Positions 23,102 to 36,626 are shown, counted from the stretch's first letter. The stretch: DNA of 64,000 bases from Hydrangea macrophylla (GCA_033977485.1 CM066985.1:77195045-77259044), one strand, 5' to 3'. Translations and numbers: made by a program. The notes: generated by a model from the letters alone, not told the origin.

Positions 23102-24606
23102 TTAACTTTTGCAATTAAATGGGTATTTCATGATCATCACATTCATTAAGCACATTCGAGTAGGCAGAATTAGTCACATTTTCATTGATCTTGTTTTTGG
23201 GAGCAACTACAATAGACATGGAATTCGAAAGACGCCTCATTTGGGCCATTACAGACTATGGGTGTGGGGGATACCTATTACTAGACTCGAAGACCCATTC
23301 CCTCTTGCTTTCTCCTCCTAGGTCAGTGATGAAGCATTCTTCCTGATCCCCCGTCTTCATGATTTCTTCCATCTCTTTTTTTCCTGGTCCTTCTTCATCG
23401 GTCTTCTCTTGATCCTCCCAATTTTCCTCACTCTCTACTGCCTCCTCAACCAGACCCTCAATGTATTCTTCTTTGGCCTTTCATGACCCATTTTTATAGT
23501 TTATGTGCTCCTTTCGCCCAGTAGGTTTTTCATGACCGAGCCATCTAACGCACCAATCCAATCTTTAGCAGTAACTGACTTAACAGGCACCTGCAAGTAC
23601 GGATCTTCATACACAGAGAATTCGTGGGGGAAGAAAATCTCAAACCCCGGCTTCAGGCTATTGTCTTTCTGGTCCGCCCATGGTTCTGGGAAACTAAAAA
23701 AGGGAAAATCTTCACCCTCTTTCACAAAGTATCCATTGAGCGTTTTCTGGTACGGAGTCATTGGTGCATTGGCAGCCTTTTTCTTTTCCTTTAGCTCCTT
23801 CTTGGATGGTAGATAACCCAGGCCACGAGTGTTAGTCTGAGTAGGGATCTTTGGAAACTCTGGCAGATCCTGATGATTCTTCCCCAACCCCATACCTGGA
23901 AAGAAACCCATTTTCTTCATGATCCCTGCGACCAACGGGCTTGCATACTGATCGAAGTAAAGCGGCAGGAACTCTCTTGGCTTCTCAACTTCCATTATGT
24001 TAACAAACTCAAACCCTCCCAAGTTTGCTTCCTCTTCTTGCAACTGAAGTTCTAAAACCGGTGCGCTTGATGATGCTTCGGACAACCGGACCCAACTATC
24101 CCCGAGGATATCACAGACCATGTTCTCCCAAACACATTTAACCTTCTGATGGATTGTCAACGGTATAGCACCCAAAATGTCCAACCATGGCCTCCCTAGC
24201 AGCAGGTTGAAGGAAGCGGGAATGTCAATGACCTGGGATTCGACTTCTTTGTTTACAGGACCGACAGTGAGATTGAGAAAAACTATTCCCATGACCGTCC
24301 TCTGGGTATTATCATATGCCCTCACCCTTTGTTCTGACGAGATGAATGTTGACTCATCTAGACCCATTCGCTTAGCCGTTTGGAATGGACGTACGTTCAG
24401 AGCTGATCTATTGTCAACCAGGCAAGCAGGCACAGTGTTTCCCAAACATTCGACGGTGATGTATAGGGGTTTGTTATGAATAGGACCTTCTGGGGGGACA
24501 TCATCTGACGAGAATGTGATAGTTAGGGCCAAAATTTTGCCGATCAACCCTATAAGATCTTCCGGGGTCGTGTTAATGGAAACATCCGACTGAATTAAGG
24601 CATCCA
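23102..24606 (-). pseudogene. Tat/Ogre-type protease region with a G-patch-like motif
   Basis: An open stretch of about 368 codons (23501-24607) contains a retropepsin-like block, CLVDNRSALNV, where the family has DNGSALN; the G to R change would damage the active-site loop. It is followed by VIDIPASFNLLLGRPWL, the second protease signature. Downstream is MKKMGFFPGMGLGKN, which resembles a G-patch, a glycine-rich nucleic-acid-binding motif known at the C end of betaretroviral proteases. The acidic linker at 23102-23500 is not open. The element is decayed overall. Confidence 0.8.
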
Positions 24607-25319
24607 AGACTGCCTACCTATGGCGTTTGGAAGCGATCAGCAAACCCCAAACAGTGATGTTAGCCTGAGTTTTCTTCAATTATTTTAGGACCTTGTCTTC
24701 CTCTACTTTTTCATCCAATTTTCCCTTTCCCTTGTCTAGATCCCTTCCCGGGTGATCTTCCCCTAGCTCGTGCGGCTTGAAGTGTCTGCCCGACCGGGTC
24801 AAATGACTGACTTATTCTCTTATCCACAAATTGTCGGCCTCTGAAACTCTTTCCAAACTCTCATTTTTGGTTCCCACCTCTTCATCACTCTTGTACCATA
24901 AATCATCCTCTATCTGATCTATATTGCCAGTTTCCTGAACCCACCAATCCATCTGTTCTGCTATTTCCTCTTTACATCTTACTGATTGTCCCCTCAAAGC
25001 ACCCTCCAAAGTACAGATTGTTGGATCCTCTAGTAGTTCATAAGGCCTTCTTAGTGTCCTAGCCTTAGTGATTATCCTAGACGTATCGAAGATGGTTTCT
25101 TCTATCCCCAAGAAATAGAAGCCTTGCGGTGGTGGTACAACATGGTGATTTGGTAGTGGATTTCTCGTGACATTTGGAGCTCTAGCGGGCGGTTCCAATA
25201 TTACCTTATTATCAATAAGATCTTGGATTTCGTGCCTTAATCTCATGCACTGATCCATTGAGTGGCCCTTCTGTTGGTGAAATTTGCAAAAGAGATCCCC
25301 TTGAAAACCTGGCAGAAGC
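24607..25319 (-). pseudogene. Tat/Ogre-type gag fragment with a zinc-knuckle-like CxxH...HxxxxC motif
   Basis: The minus-strand reading has FCKFHQQKGHSMDQCMRLR (about 25230-25290), the variant zinc-finger typical of Tat/Ogre gag, followed by the HEIQDLIDNKVI block. An acidic, proline-rich region open to 24812 comes next. The fragment is cut at 25319 by a solo LTR and resumes at 37148. The target duplication GAAGC on both sides proves the continuity. Confidence 0.85.
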
Positions 25320-25494
25320 TGTCACACCCGTTCCAGAATTTCATAGTTTAATCATGCATGATATGAAATTTTATGAATTATCATTGATATATGATAATTG
25401 AGGATAAGTGGTTGACTGTGGTCAACGGTAAGGTGTTAGTGAGGACACGAGAATATGGAAGTTCATATTGCATAATCATGAGTAAATGACATTT

Positions 25495-27978
25495 TGTAAC
25501 ACCCGTACCCGGAGAACGGGTTAATTATTTGTATTAATATGCATTAATTAGTGAAATTAGTGTATAAAATGGATTAAGGGGAGGCTTGGACTCGCCCAAG
25601 TAAAAAGTGTTCAGAGAGGGACACTAGTTGGAAAAGTCCCCAGAGAGGTGGGACAGGTATTGAAATTTAACCCATTGAAGGGTAAATTGGTAATTTGCAT
25701 TTTAAGTGATTAAATGCAATTTTATATGATTACATGGATATTTGCTAAATTGCTTTTAATAGATATTGTTATGTGGTAGGATTAGTTTGGACACCCAAGT
25801 AAGGGTATAAATGAAAAAGATGTAAAATTAGTAGGTGCGATAGCAATTTCACAAAATATGTGGGACCCACGTTGGGACTCATACGGAACTTAGACGAACC
25901 CTCATTAGATAATTGGGTAGTTAATGGAATGTTTGGGGGATTTCATAATAGGAACTTAACAAACTTTGGGGGTGTAAATGGAAAGTGAGGAAAATTGAGG
26001 GAGTGACAACACACTACATGCATGGCATGTGTGTGTCAATGAGAGTGTCTCTCATTTCAGCAGAATTAAAACAAAACAAAGAGTAGAGCTCGGAGAGAGA
26101 AACGGAGAAACCGTCACCGACGTCGAATTCTCGCCGTTCCGTCGCCGCCGTTCGTCGGATTCGCGAATCGAAGCCGTTTTCGGACTCGTGGAGGTGAGAC
26201 GATCATTTCTATACCCTTAATTTCTGTTTAAATTGCTAGATTTTAGTAGCTCGTATTTGACGGTGAGACGTCGTCTACCGAAATCTTGTAGGAATTCACT
26301 TGGGGTAGAAATTGAGCTTGGATTGGGAGTAATTCAGCACATGTTAGCTTGAATTTGGGGTATAATCTTGGTAGAGGTGAGTTTTCTAGCCTAAAAATGA
26401 TTGTGTTTAAGGTGGTCAATGAATCCTTGTATAACTTTGGTTGTTGATATCATGTTTAGAAGTTACTATATTGGTGGATTGTGAATTTCATATCAATTTT
26501 GTGAAAACTATATGTTGATGCATGTTATGTGCTTATATGTCTATGTGGTAGTCAATGAGCACCGGGGAAATGGTTCATTGTTGGGAGTAATAAGGGTGGC
26601 GAAGAGGAAGAATCCGATAAATACGGAAGTCCAAGGAATAGAAGTGACCACGGGACCAAGGGAGGTCTTCGGGTCTGAATGAACCATATAACCGGTGACT
26701 CGGCGACTACAAATATGATTTATATGTTGATTGTTGCATTGCACATGTTAAACATTCAGTCATGCTTAGAATGCTCACTAAGCAATTTGCTTAAGAAAAC
26801 CGTTTTCCTATTTCTGTTGTGGTACATAACAACCACCGCAGGTACGGAGCAATACCCGGAGAGGAAGTGATGTGCTCGGGATTGGGAAGGAGATTTGGGT
26901 CTTGTAATTATGTTTATAAATTGTAATATAGTATAACTTGTGGGTTAGTATCCTTGACTTGTGAATTAAAGTCTTGACTTGTAAATGGGAGAGATGGGAG
27001 AGATGGAAGAGATGGGGGAGATTTGTGCCCCATGCTTGTAAATTACTTTTGAACTTGTACACAGATGTAAATTATGGTTTTACTTAAGTTAATGTTCATA
27101 TTTGGACCCTAACTTGTATTTTGGAAAGTTTGGATGTGAATTTGAGAACCAATGTAAAATTCCTTTTGTTTTGCCCAAGTTGATGCAAGTTAATGGTTAG
27201 GACCATTTCGGCAAGTCCGGATGTGTCGTTAGTGTCTTGGACATGTTTCTTTAGTGTTTGTAATGTTAGTTATGACTTTGGGTTGAATTCCAACAAGTTT
27301 TATAAACTTTGAATGAGAATTGAGTTTTAAAGTTGAAAAGTTTGTTCTTGAACCAAATGAGATGAGTTCATGGTTGATTTGATCAAATTGTGAATATGGT
27401 TCTATGATCCATGCCTAACTTGAGTTTAAACATATTTAGAAATGTGTTGGAGTTGATTTCCCAAAGTTTCATAAGGTTTCTATGAGATTTGGTTGTGTTT
27501 TGATAAGTTAAAAACTTGTTTGACAGCAAAGGAAATTTGAGCAGCAGATTTGTGAAGGGGATCGATCCGCCCTTTATGAAGGGATCGATCCGCCCTTCCA
27601 AGGGGACATTCTGCGAGAATGTCAAGTAAGTGGATCGATCCGCCCATAATGAAGGGATCGATCCGCCTTGTATTTTTCCCCAGCATGTCCGTTTTTACGG
27701 AAACATGCATAACTTCTTCTAGAAAACTCGGTTTCGCGTGCCGTTTGTTGCGTTGGAACCGGGACTCAAAATTCTAACTTTTGGTATAAAAATTTTACAT
27801 ACTTTATAAATGACCATTTTGCCCTTGGGACCTATTTTGTAACAACAGAGTTGTTTAATGGGGTTAAACACATGTGTTTCTTAGTAATTCGTATATTTCT
27901 TTACAAATTAATGTGATTGGGAGCTTGTAGCATTGTTACACGTGTCCTAATCCGCACGAGGCGGGTTGGGGTGTGACA
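25495..27978 (+). repeat. 5' LTR of the intact chromovirus
   Basis: It starts TGTAACACCCGTACCC and ends GGTTGGGGTGTGACA. Inside are an exon-like GC-rich block (26100-26193) ending in GAG followed by GTGAGA (26194), an acceptor-like ACCGCAG (26835-26841), a T/A-rich polyadenylation-like zone near 26900, and four GGATCGATCC palindromes (27559-27668). Short frames in it are repeated exactly in the 3' LTR and are not proposed as genes. Confidence 0.95.
27559..27668. repeat. Four GGATCGATCCGCC palindromic words in the 5' LTR (copy at 34776-34885 in the 3' LTR)
   Basis: The 10-bp perfect palindrome GGATCGATCC followed by GCC(C/T) starts at about 27559, 27582, 27632 and 27655, spaced 23, 50 and 23 bp. 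It lies about 310 bp before the LTR end. The function is unknown. Confidence 0.9.
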
Positions 27979-27983
27979 ATTTT

Positions 27984-27995
27984 TGGTATCAGAGC
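27984..27995 (+). other. Primer-binding site (initiator tRNA-Met)
   Basis: TGGTATCAGAGC lies 5 bp inside the 5' LTR end. It is complementary to the 3' end of plant initiator methionine tRNA, which primes minus-strand DNA synthesis in many plant LTR elements. Confidence 0.93.
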
Positions 27996-28173
27996 AGTTG
28001 GCTAGAGCCTTTGGGGACGAGAGACGTATACGACGCGTAGTGTGCACACAATGACACGTAGTTGCATAAGCATGCATACACGTTTACTTAGCATGTTTTA
28101 ATGTTGATAAGCATGCCATGTGTTTATTTAAAAGTAACGTGCATGTGTGTACTATATGTGGGTGCCAGGCATT

Positions 28174-31100
28174 ATGTCTGGAGGTGACACCTCAAACCGA
28201 ATGGAACGGGTTGAAAGAGCAATCGAAGGGTTGGTACGAGTAGCAGAAACTCATGTGATCGAAGAGAGACCGGTACAACCGAATCCGAATCCAAGGGAAG
28301 ACATTGTTACTATTTCTAAATTTCACAAACAAAAGCCGACCATATTCCGCGGGGAAGCCGATCCGATGAAGGCGAATTTTTGGATCTCGGATATGGAGAA
28401 GATCTTCCGGGTATTACCATGTACTGATGAACAAAAAGTGCTATTTGCTGCAGACACGTTAAAAGATGAGGCGCAATATTGGTGGCGTACTAAGCTAGGC
28501 CCGGGTCAACCGACAACGTGGGACCAATTTCTTGAGACTTTCAATGATCAATATTTTCCAGAGTCATTTGGGGATCAAAAGGCTCAAGAATTCATGGAAT
28601 TGGTACAAGGGGGAAAGTCAGTCCGGGAGTACTCCACGCAATTTACGAGTTTGGCAAGGTTTGCCGGGGACATTGTAACAACCGAGAAAGTGAAAGCAAG
28701 GAAGTTTGTAGCGGGACTTCGAGGTGACATCCGAGGACGAGTGACCGTATTCCGTCCAGAGACTTATGCTAAGGCATTGGACATTGCTTCTATTGCTGAG
28801 AGAGACCTTGGTTATACTTCAAACTTGCCACCACCACCGAGTCAACAAAGTAAACGACCGGGATCAAGTCAGTTCAGTGGTCAGGGGAGTGCAAAAAGAC
28901 AGAGTTTAGGAGGATCATCAGCTAGTATTGGTAGTGGTTCCAGTGGAAATAAACCGAGATGTCAGACTTGTCAGAAATTTCATTGGGGCCGGTGCAATCA
29001 ACTTCCAAACCCAATCATTTGCAATAGTTGCCGACAACCGGGACACATTGCTAGAAACTGTCCGAATCAGAATATGGACATGAGAGGTCGATGCTTCACT
29101 TGTAAGGAATTGGGACATCAATCTAAGGATTGTCCTACTAGACGCCAAGGAGCATCAGGTTCAGGTTCTTCTGCGGCTAGCGCTATCACACCAAGGACTA
29201 CTCAACCTCCGAGGAGGGAGCAACGAGAGGCAAGATCATTTCAACTCAGGCCGGGAGATGCTGCTTCTGCCGACACTGTTGTCTCAGGTATGGTTCCCAT
29301 TTGCTCACATCTAGCAAATGTACTTATAGATTCGGGATCTACACACTCATTCGTGTCACACCATTTTGCTAAACATTTAGATAAACCATTAGAGTTCCTA
29401 AACTATGATTTATCTGTCGCGATACCGTTGGGGGCTCCGTTGGTTAGTTCGGGTGTGTTTAGAAAGTGTGAGATTAATGTGAATGGTAAAGAGTTAACCG
29501 TTGATTTGGTACCGTTAGTAATTCAGCACTTCGATGTTATATTGGGTATGGATTGGTTAGCGGCTAATCATGCTAATATTGATTGTAACACTAAAGGAGT
29601 AGCATTCCGTATTCCGAATCAAGATGAGTTTTATTTTCAAGGTAAGGGTGTTGTATCACCGCCGTATATCGTGTCAGCTATTGAAGCTTGTCGTTTGTTA
29701 AAGAAGGGATGTCGGGGGTTTCTATGTAGTATTCTTGATACTAGAGGTCCTGATTTAAAACTTGAAGATATTCCGGTAGTTAGAGAGTTTCCAGATGTAT
29801 TCCCCGAGGAGTTACCTAGTGTATTGATTGATCGAGAAATTGAATTTGGTATTGATGTTATGCCGGGAACCCAACCAATTTCACGAGCACCATATCGAAT
29901 GGCACCAATTGAGTTAAAAGAGTTAAAGATACAATTGCAAGAGTTGCTAGACAAGGGTTTTATCCGACCTAGTGTGTCCCCGTGGGGTGCACCAGTACTA
30001 TTCGTGAAGAAGAAAGATGGTACGATGCGGATGTGTATTGACTACCGGGAGATCAACAAAGTAACAATCAAGAACAAATACCCGTTGCCACGTATTGACG
30101 ATCTATTCGATCAACTTCAAGGGGCTGAGGTATTTTCAAAGATTGACTTACGATCTGGGTACCATCAACTGAAGGTTAAAGCTAAGGATGTGGAGAAGAC
30201 AGCCTTTAGGACCCGTTACGGGCACTATGAATTCCTAGTGATGCCGTTTGGGGTTACTAATGCGCCTGCTGCCTTCATGGATTTGATGAACCGTGTATTC
30301 AAATCATATTTGGATGAGTTCGTTATTGTATTCATTGATGACATTCTCATTTATTCTAAGAGTCCGGAAGAGCATGAACGACACTTGAGACTAGTCTTGC
30401 AGCGACTTCGAGATAAACAATTGTTTGGGAAGTTGAAGAAGAGTGAATTTTGGTTGACGAGTGTCACTTTTCTAGGACACGTGATTTCTAAAGAGGGTAT
30501 TTCTGTTGACCCACAGAAGATTGAAGCTGTTATGAATTGGTCAAGACCGACAAATGTGTCCGAGATTCGAAGTTTCTTGGGGTTAGCCGGATATTATCGA
30601 AGGTTTGTTAAAGACTTTTCTAGAATTGCAACGCCAATGACAAGGTTGATGAGAAAAGATGTACCGTTTGAGTGGAACAAGGAATGTGAAGATTGTTTTG
30701 TGGCATTGAAGAAAAAGTTGACTACGGCACCAATACTTACAATTCCAACAAGCACTGGAAATTTCAGAATATACAGTGATGCTTCCCACCAAGGCTTGGG
30801 ATGTGTTTTGACACAAGATGACAAGGTAATAGCCTATGCTTCAAGGCAGTTGAGACCTCACGAGAAGAACTACCCGGCACATGACTTGGAGTTAGCGGCG
30901 GTAATTTTTGCGTTAAAGATTTGGAGACATTATCTATACGGGGAAACTTGTGAAATCTTCACGGATCATAAAAGTCTGAAATACCTATTCACTCAGAGGG
31001 ATCTTAATATGAGACAAAGAAGATGGTTGGAACTCATGAAAGATTATGATTTAAAAATTCAGTATCACCCGGGAAAAGCCAATGTAGTTGCCGATGCCTT

Positions 31101-32664
31101 GAGTCGGAAGTCGTCAGAAAACTTAGCTTATGCCTTGACTGGACAGGAAAAGTTGATAAAGGAATTTGAACAATTGAAGCTTGAGGTAGTTCCTAAAATT
31201 AGAGGTGGTTTAATGGCTGCGATCGTGGCACAGCCAAGTTTAATTGGTGAAATCAAGACTAATCAGTTCTTAGATCCAGAATTCAAGAAGATTGTGGATG
31301 AGTTACCAGAGGGGAGAAGGCCAGAATTCAGTTTCCAAGATGGTGTTCTGAAATATATAAACCGATTATGTGTACCTAAAGTTGGAGATCTGAGAAATAA
31401 AGTTATGGAGGAAGCCCACAATACAAGATATTCTATACATCCGGGTAGTACCAAAATGTACAGAGACTTGCGAGAAATTTACTGGTGGAGTGGTATGAAA
31501 CGAGAGGTAGCAGAATTTGTGTCTAAATGCATGACCTGTCAAAAAGTGAAAGTTGAACATCAACGACCCGGAGGAGAGTTACATCCTTTAGAGATACCAG
31601 AGTGGAAGTGGGAACATATTACAATGGATTTCGTCTCGGGATTTCCAAAGTCTCAAAAGTCAAATGATAGCATATGGGTGATTGTAGACCGGTTGACTAA
31701 GTCAGCCCATTTCCTACCTATTAAGACCAAAGATCCATCAAAACTTGCAGAGATTTATATTAGAGAGATTATACGGCTTCATGGAGCACCAGTGTCGATA
31801 GTGTCAGATCGTGACACTCGGTTCGTGTCAAGATTTTGGGAGAGTTTACAAAGGGCTATGGGGACATCTTTACATTTCAGTACTGCATTTCATCCCCAGA
31901 CCGATGGGCAATCCGAGAGAGTAATTCAGATTTTGGAGGATATGCTACGAGTATGTGTTATGGATTTTAAAGCTGATTGGGAAACTCATTTGCCGTTGAT
32001 TGAATTTTCTTACAATAACGGCTTCCAAACTAGCATTGGAATGGCGCCTTATGAGGCACTATATGGTAGAAAGTGTAGATCGCCGGTATGTTGGACAGAA
32101 GTTGGAGAGAAACAGCTTTTGGGACCAGAGATAGTGCAAATCACTACTGACAAGATTCAATTGATTAAGCAGAGATTACAAACGGCTCAAAGTCGTTATA
32201 AAAGTTATGCGGATACGGGTAGAAGACCGTTGGAGTTTGAGGTGGGTGACTATGTGTTTTTGAAAGTATCACCTTCAAAAGGCATAGCACGTTTTGGTAA
32301 GCGAGGTAAGCTCAGTCCGAGATATGTTGGACCGTATTTGATTCTTAATCGAGTTGGGCCATTAGCTTATCGGTTAGAGCTGCCACAAGAATTAGAGAAT
32401 GTTCATAATGTGTTTCACGTATCGATGCTTCGACGTTATGTGCCGGATTCGAAACATGTTATCATTCCGGAACCGTTAGAGATTCGGGAAGATTTAACTT
32501 ACGTGGAACATCCAGTGCAAATTCTTGATAGGAAGGATCAAGTATTGAGGACCAAAGTGATTCCCTTGGTGATGGTTCAATGGCGAAGCCATTCAGTGGA
32601 AGAGGCTACTTGGGAGCGGGAGGATGAGATCCGAGCCAAGTACCCGCATCTCTTCAATTCTTGA
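28174..32664 (+). CDS. Gag-pol polyprotein of the intact chromovirus (1496 residues)
   Basis: A single open frame carries the whole replication machinery. Capsid-like gag occupies about residues 30-230. Two CCHC zinc knuckles follow, [14 protein letters not shown] near 283 and [14 protein letters not shown] near 307. The aspartic protease has DSGSTHSF (D386). Reverse transcriptase has [18 protein letters not shown] and [10 protein letters not shown] (D722-D723). RNase H has [10 protein letters not shown] (D869). Integrase has the HHCC zinc site from H1082 and the catalytic triad D1152, D1212, E1248, with exactly 35 residues between the last two. A C-terminal chromodomain-like tail [18 protein letters not shown] marks chromoviruses and is thought to steer integration. 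All catalytic residues I looked for are present. The frame is open further upstream; I chose the ATG at 28174 for its better context, with ATG 28156 as alternative. Gag and pol share one frame, so no frameshift is needed. Confidence 0.95.
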   Translation: MSGGDTSNRMERVERAIEGLVRVAETHVIEERPVQPNPNPREDIVTISKFHKQKPTIFRGEADPMKANFWISDMEKIFRVLPCTDEQKVLFAADTLKDEAQYWWRTKLGPGQPTTWDQFLETFNDQYFPESFGDQKAQEFMELVQGGKSVREYSTQFTSLARFAGDIVTTEKVKARKFVAGLRGDIRGRVTVFRPETYAKALDIASIAERDLGYTSNLPPPPSQQSKRPGSSQFSGQGSAKRQSLGGSSASIGSGSSGNKPRCQTCQKFHWGRCNQLPNPIICNSCRQPGHIARNCPNQNMDMRGRCFTCKELGHQSKDCPTRRQGASGSGSSAASAITPRTTQPPRREQREARSFQLRPGDAASADTVVSGMVPICSHLANVLIDSGSTHSFVSHHFAKHLDKPLEFLNYDLSVAIPLGAPLVSSGVFRKCEINVNGKELTVDLVPLVIQHFDVILGMDWLAANHANIDCNTKGVAFRIPNQDEFYFQGKGVVSPPYIVSAIEACRLLKKGCRGFLCSILDTRGPDLKLEDIPVVREFPDVFPEELPSVLIDREIEFGIDVMPGTQPISRAPYRMAPIELKELKIQLQELLDKGFIRPSVSPWGAPVLFVKKKDGTMRMCIDYREINKVTIKNKYPLPRIDDLFDQLQGAEVFSKIDLRSGYHQLKVKAKDVEKTAFRTRYGHYEFLVMPFGVTNAPAAFMDLMNRVFKSYLDEFVIVFIDDILIYSKSPEEHERHLRLVLQRLRDKQLFGKLKKSEFWLTSVTFLGHVISKEGISVDPQKIEAVMNWSRPTNVSEIRSFLGLAGYYRRFVKDFSRIATPMTRLMRKDVPFEWNKECEDCFVALKKKLTTAPILTIPTSTGNFRIYSDASHQGLGCVLTQDDKVIAYASRQLRPHEKNYPAHDLELAAVIFALKIWRHYLYGETCEIFTDHKSLKYLFTQRDLNMRQRRWLELMKDYDLKIQYHPGKANVVADALSRKSSENLAYALTGQEKLIKEFEQLKLEVVPKIRGGLMAAIVAQPSLIGEIKTNQFLDPEFKKIVDELPEGRRPEFSFQDGVLKYINRLCVPKVGDLRNKVMEEAHNTRYSIHPGSTKMYRDLREIYWWSGMKREVAEFVSKCMTCQKVKVEHQRPGGELHPLEIPEWKWEHITMDFVSGFPKSQKSNDSIWVIVDRLTKSAHFLPIKTKDPSKLAEIYIREIIRLHGAPVSIVSDRDTRFVSRFWESLQRAMGTSLHFSTAFHPQTDGQSERVIQILEDMLRVCVMDFKADWETHLPLIEFSYNNGFQTSIGMAPYEALYGRKCRSPVCWTEVGEKQLLGPEIVQITTDKIQLIKQRLQTAQSRYKSYADTGRRPLEFEVGDYVFLKVSPSKGIARFGKRGKLSPRYVGPYLILNRVGPLAYRLELPQELENVHNVFHVSMLRRYVPDSKHVIIPEPLEIREDLTYVEHPVQILDRKDQVLRTKVIPLVMVQWRSHSVEEATWEREDEIRAKYPHLFNS

Positions 32665-32698
32665 GGTAAGAGTAAGTTTGGGGACCAAACTCCCTTTT

Positions 32699-32711
32699 AG
32701 GGAGGGAGAAA
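32699..32711 (+). other. Polypurine tract of the intact chromovirus
   Basis: The purine run 'agggagggagaaa' directly precedes the TGTAACACCC start of the 3' LTR, as expected for plus-strand priming. Confidence 0.9.
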
Positions 32712-35195
32712 TGTAACACCCGTACCCGGAGAACGGGTTAATTATTTGTATTAATATGCATTAATTAGTGAAATTAGTGTATAAAATGGATTAAGGGGAG
32801 GCTTGGACTCGCCCAAGTAAAAAGTGTTCAGAGAGGGACACTAGTTGGAAAAGTCCCCAGAGAGGTGGGACAGGTATTGAAATTTAACCCATTGAAGGGT
32901 AAATTGGTAATTTGCATTTTAAGTGATTAAATGCAATTTTATATGATTACATGGATATTTGCTAAATTGCTTTTAATAGATATTGTTATGTGGTAGGATT
33001 AGTTTGGACACCCAAGTAAGGGTATAAATGAAAAAGATGTAAAATTAGTAGGTGCGATAGCAATTTCACAAAATATGTGGGACCCACGTTGGGACTCATA
33101 CGGAACTTAGACGAACCCTCATTAGATAATTGGGTAGTTAATGGAATGTTTGGGGGATTTCATAATAGGAACTTAACAAACTTTGGGGGTGTAAATGGAA
33201 AGTGAGGAAAATTGAGGGAGTGACAACACACTACATGCATGGCATGTGTGTGTCAATGAGAGTGTCTCTCATTTCAGCAGAATTAAAACAAAACAAAGAG
33301 TAGAGCTCGGAGAGAGAAACGGAGAAACCGTCACCGACGTCGAATTCTCGCCGTTCCGTCGCCGCCGTTCGTCGGATTCGCGAATCGAAGCCGTTTTCGG
33401 ACTCGTGGAGGTGAGACGATCATTTCTATACCCTTAATTTCTGTTTAAATTGCTAGATTTTAGTAGCTCGTATTTGACGGTGAGACGTCGTCTACCGAAA
33501 TCTTGTAGGAATTCACTTGGGGTAGAAATTGAGCTTGGATTGGGAGTAATTCAGCACATGTTAGCTTGAATTTGGGGTATAATCTTGGTAGAGGTGAGTT
33601 TTCTAGCCTAAAAATGATTGTGTTTAAGGTGGTCAATGAATCCTTGTATAACTTTGGTTGTTGATATCATGTTTAGAAGTTACTATATTGGTGGATTGTG
33701 AATTTCATATCAATTTTGTGAAAACTATATGTTGATGCATGTTATGTGCTTATATGTCTATGTGGTAGTCAATGAGCACCGGGGAAATGGTTCATTGTTG
33801 GGAGTAATAAGGGTGGCGAAGAGGAAGAATCCGATAAATACGGAAGTCCAAGGAATAGAAGTGACCACGGGACCAAGGGAGGTCTTCGGGTCTGAATGAA
33901 CCATATAACCGGTGACTCGGCGACTACAAATATGATTTATATGTTGATTGTTGCATTGCACATGTTAAACATTCAGTCATGCTTAGAATGCTCACTAAGC
34001 AATTTGCTTAAGAAAACCGTTTTCCTATTTCTGTTGTGGTACATAACAACCACCGCAGGTACGGAGCAATACCCGGAGAGGAAGTGATGTGCTCGGGATT
34101 GGGAAGGAGATTTGGGTCTTGTAATTATGTTTATAAATTGTAATATAGTATAACTTGTGGGTTAGTATCCTTGACTTGTGAATTAAAGTCTTGACTTGTA
34201 AATGGGAGAGATGGGAGAGATGGAAGAGATGGGGGAGATTTGTGCCCCATGCTTGTAAATTACTTTTGAACTTGTACACAGATGTAAATTATGGTTTTAC
34301 TTAAGTTAATGTTCATATTTGGACCCTAACTTGTATTTTGGAAAGTTTGGATGTGAATTTGAGAACCAATGTAAAATTCCTTTTGTTTTGCCCAAGTTGA
34401 TGCAAGTTAATGGTTAGGACCATTTCGGCAAGTCCGGATGTGTCGTTAGTGTCTTGGACATGTTTCTTTAGTGTTTGTAATGTTAGTTATGACTTTGGGT
34501 TGAATTCCAACAAGTTTTATAAACTTTGAATGAGAATTGAGTTTTAAAGTTGAAAAGTTTGTTCTTGAACCAAATGAGATGAGTTCATGGTTGATTTGAT
34601 CAAATTGTGAATATGGTTCTATGATCCATGCCTAACTTGAGTTTAAACATATTTAGAAATGTGTTGGAGTTGATTTCCCAAAGTTTCATAAGGTTTCTAT
34701 GAGATTTGGTTGTGTTTTGATAAGTTAAAAACTTGTTTGACAGCAAAGGAAATTTGAGCAGCAGATTTGTGAAGGGGATCGATCCGCCCTTTATGAAGGG
34801 ATCGATCCGCCCTTCCAAGGGGACATTCTGCGAGAATGTCAAGTAAGTGGATCGATCCGCCCATAATGAAGGGATCGATCCGCCTTGTATTTTTCCCCAG
34901 CATGTCCGTTTTTACGGAAACATGCATAACTTCTTCTAGAAAACTCGGTTTCGCGTGCCGTTTGTTGCGTTGGAACCGGGACTCAAAATTCTAACTTTTG
35001 GTATAAAAATTTTACATACTTTATAAATGACCATTTTGCCCTTGGGACCTATTTTGTAACAACAGAGTTGTTTAATGGGGTTAAACACATGTGTTTCTTA
35101 GTAATTCGTATATTTCTTTACAAATTAATGTGATTGGGAGCTTGTAGCATTGTTACACGTGTCCTAATCCGCACGAGGCGGGTTGGGGTGTGACA
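32712..35195 (+). repeat. 3' LTR of the intact chromovirus
   Basis: Same start, end, length (2484 bp) and internal landmarks as the 5' LTR at a constant offset of 7217 bp. The GGATCGATCC cluster is at about 34776-34885. No difference was found in the parts compared by eye. Confidence 0.95.
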
Positions 35196-36626
35196 CATTT
35201 ATATGATTTAAATGTTATTTGACTTTATATGGTATTTCTGTGAATAGTAATTATACCTGTGTAGTATAATTCTGATAACCTTTGATTTGGTAGTATCAAT
35301 TTGAGAACTGTGGTGAGAACGTGAGAGACACGTTAATTAAAAAGGTAGGTTGTGTAGAGATTCCACAGAATATAGTTTTCGGACGTTATTTTGGACCCAA
35401 ACGAAACTTAGTCGGAAACTTTTGAAATTTATAGTTTTCACTCGTAAAGGCATAAAATGGACGCGTGCGAAGTTTCGAGAGGTAATTAGAAGTTTGAGAA
35501 ACTTGTGGGGAGGTAAACGTAAACTCCAAAGAGTTTTTCTATATATAGATGAGGATGAGATTGAAATCTCATCCAGAACTCCTAAATATCTAGAGAGAGG
35601 AGAGAGAAGGGAGATTTAGAGCCAACGGGCTTTGCGACGCCGATCGACGACCGTTCGTCCGTCAGATTTTCTCCAGATTTCAGATTTGAACTCGTGGAGG
35701 TAAGATCTACGTTTTGATACCACTTAGGTCATGTTTGGCCAAGTTTTGTAAAAATCTTAATTTTGGACTTTTGGGAAAAACAGGTATAAACTTGTAGGAA
35801 TCGTACCAAATTCGAAATCCGACGTTATTTAGCCTCCTAGTCGATCCTTCAAAGTTTGGGGGAAATCGCACGAGGTATGAAGTTCTAACTTGTGAAATAT
35901 AAGGAAATACATGTTTTATATTTCGACGACGAAATTGTGATCCGGGCGAAATCCATGTGTTAATTGTAGGCCCGTTAATTATGCACGCGCTAAATTGTGA
36001 AAACCATGTCTAAATTTATGCGAGCACGTTAAGTTGTCTATGTGGGTCAAAGGGGAGTCTTATACAATTTCATGCCGGAGTAAGCTTCTCGATGTTTGAG
36101 AATTTAGTAGCGACGGCTACTGTGCATGGTTGATAGACTTGGACTTGCCATGGCACTTGTGGATACAATGGTTGATAGACTTGGACTTGCCATTGGTATC
36201 GCGGTTTAAGGCTTGGACTTGCCGCTACCGGATGAATGCGTATTTTTCTTCCTAGAGACTATTGTATGATTTATGAGATTAAAGCATGTTTCATCATATA
36301 TTGTACATGTTAGACTTGTACGCTCAGCATATAGCTGAGCAGTGGAGATGTACTCCATTGCAGGTAAGAAGAAGGAGAAAAAAGAAGCGCGATGAGTGAG
36401 GCCGATGAACGCCGGGGACAACACTTGTATATGTTTTGTTTTAAATCCTAAACTTGTGTAAGGATTGGTAATATGTTGTAATAGAACCATAGATTAGTCC
36501 TACAGTACTGTAATCTTGTAATTGAACATCTGTAGTTATGTTTTAATACGTCAAATATCAGTTGTGGTTGTGTTTGTTGTTGGTACTGGGTAGCAGGACT
36601 TGTAAATTGTCAGCTCAGGCTGCCCA

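Larger units (their letters stand above)
25495..35195 (+). mobile_element. Complete, apparently intact Tekay/Del-type Ty3/gypsy chromovirus (9701 bp)
   Basis: Two LTRs (25495-27978 and 32712-35195) of exactly 2484 bp each flank one uninterrupted gag-pol frame. The identical 5-mer CATTT flanks it (25490-25494 and 35196-35200). A primer-binding site for initiator methionine tRNA and a polypurine tract are in place. Every short frame I compared between the two LTRs gives the same translation with a constant 7217-bp offset, so the LTRs look identical. It is inserted in solo LTR A and is therefore one of the youngest events here. It may still be able to move; expression is not shown by sequence. 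Confidence 0.96.

Noticed and set aside
26029..27710. Six short frames repeated exactly at 33246-34927
   Set aside because: They are the same LTR sequence in two copies. The identity reflects the young LTR pair and not coding constraint.
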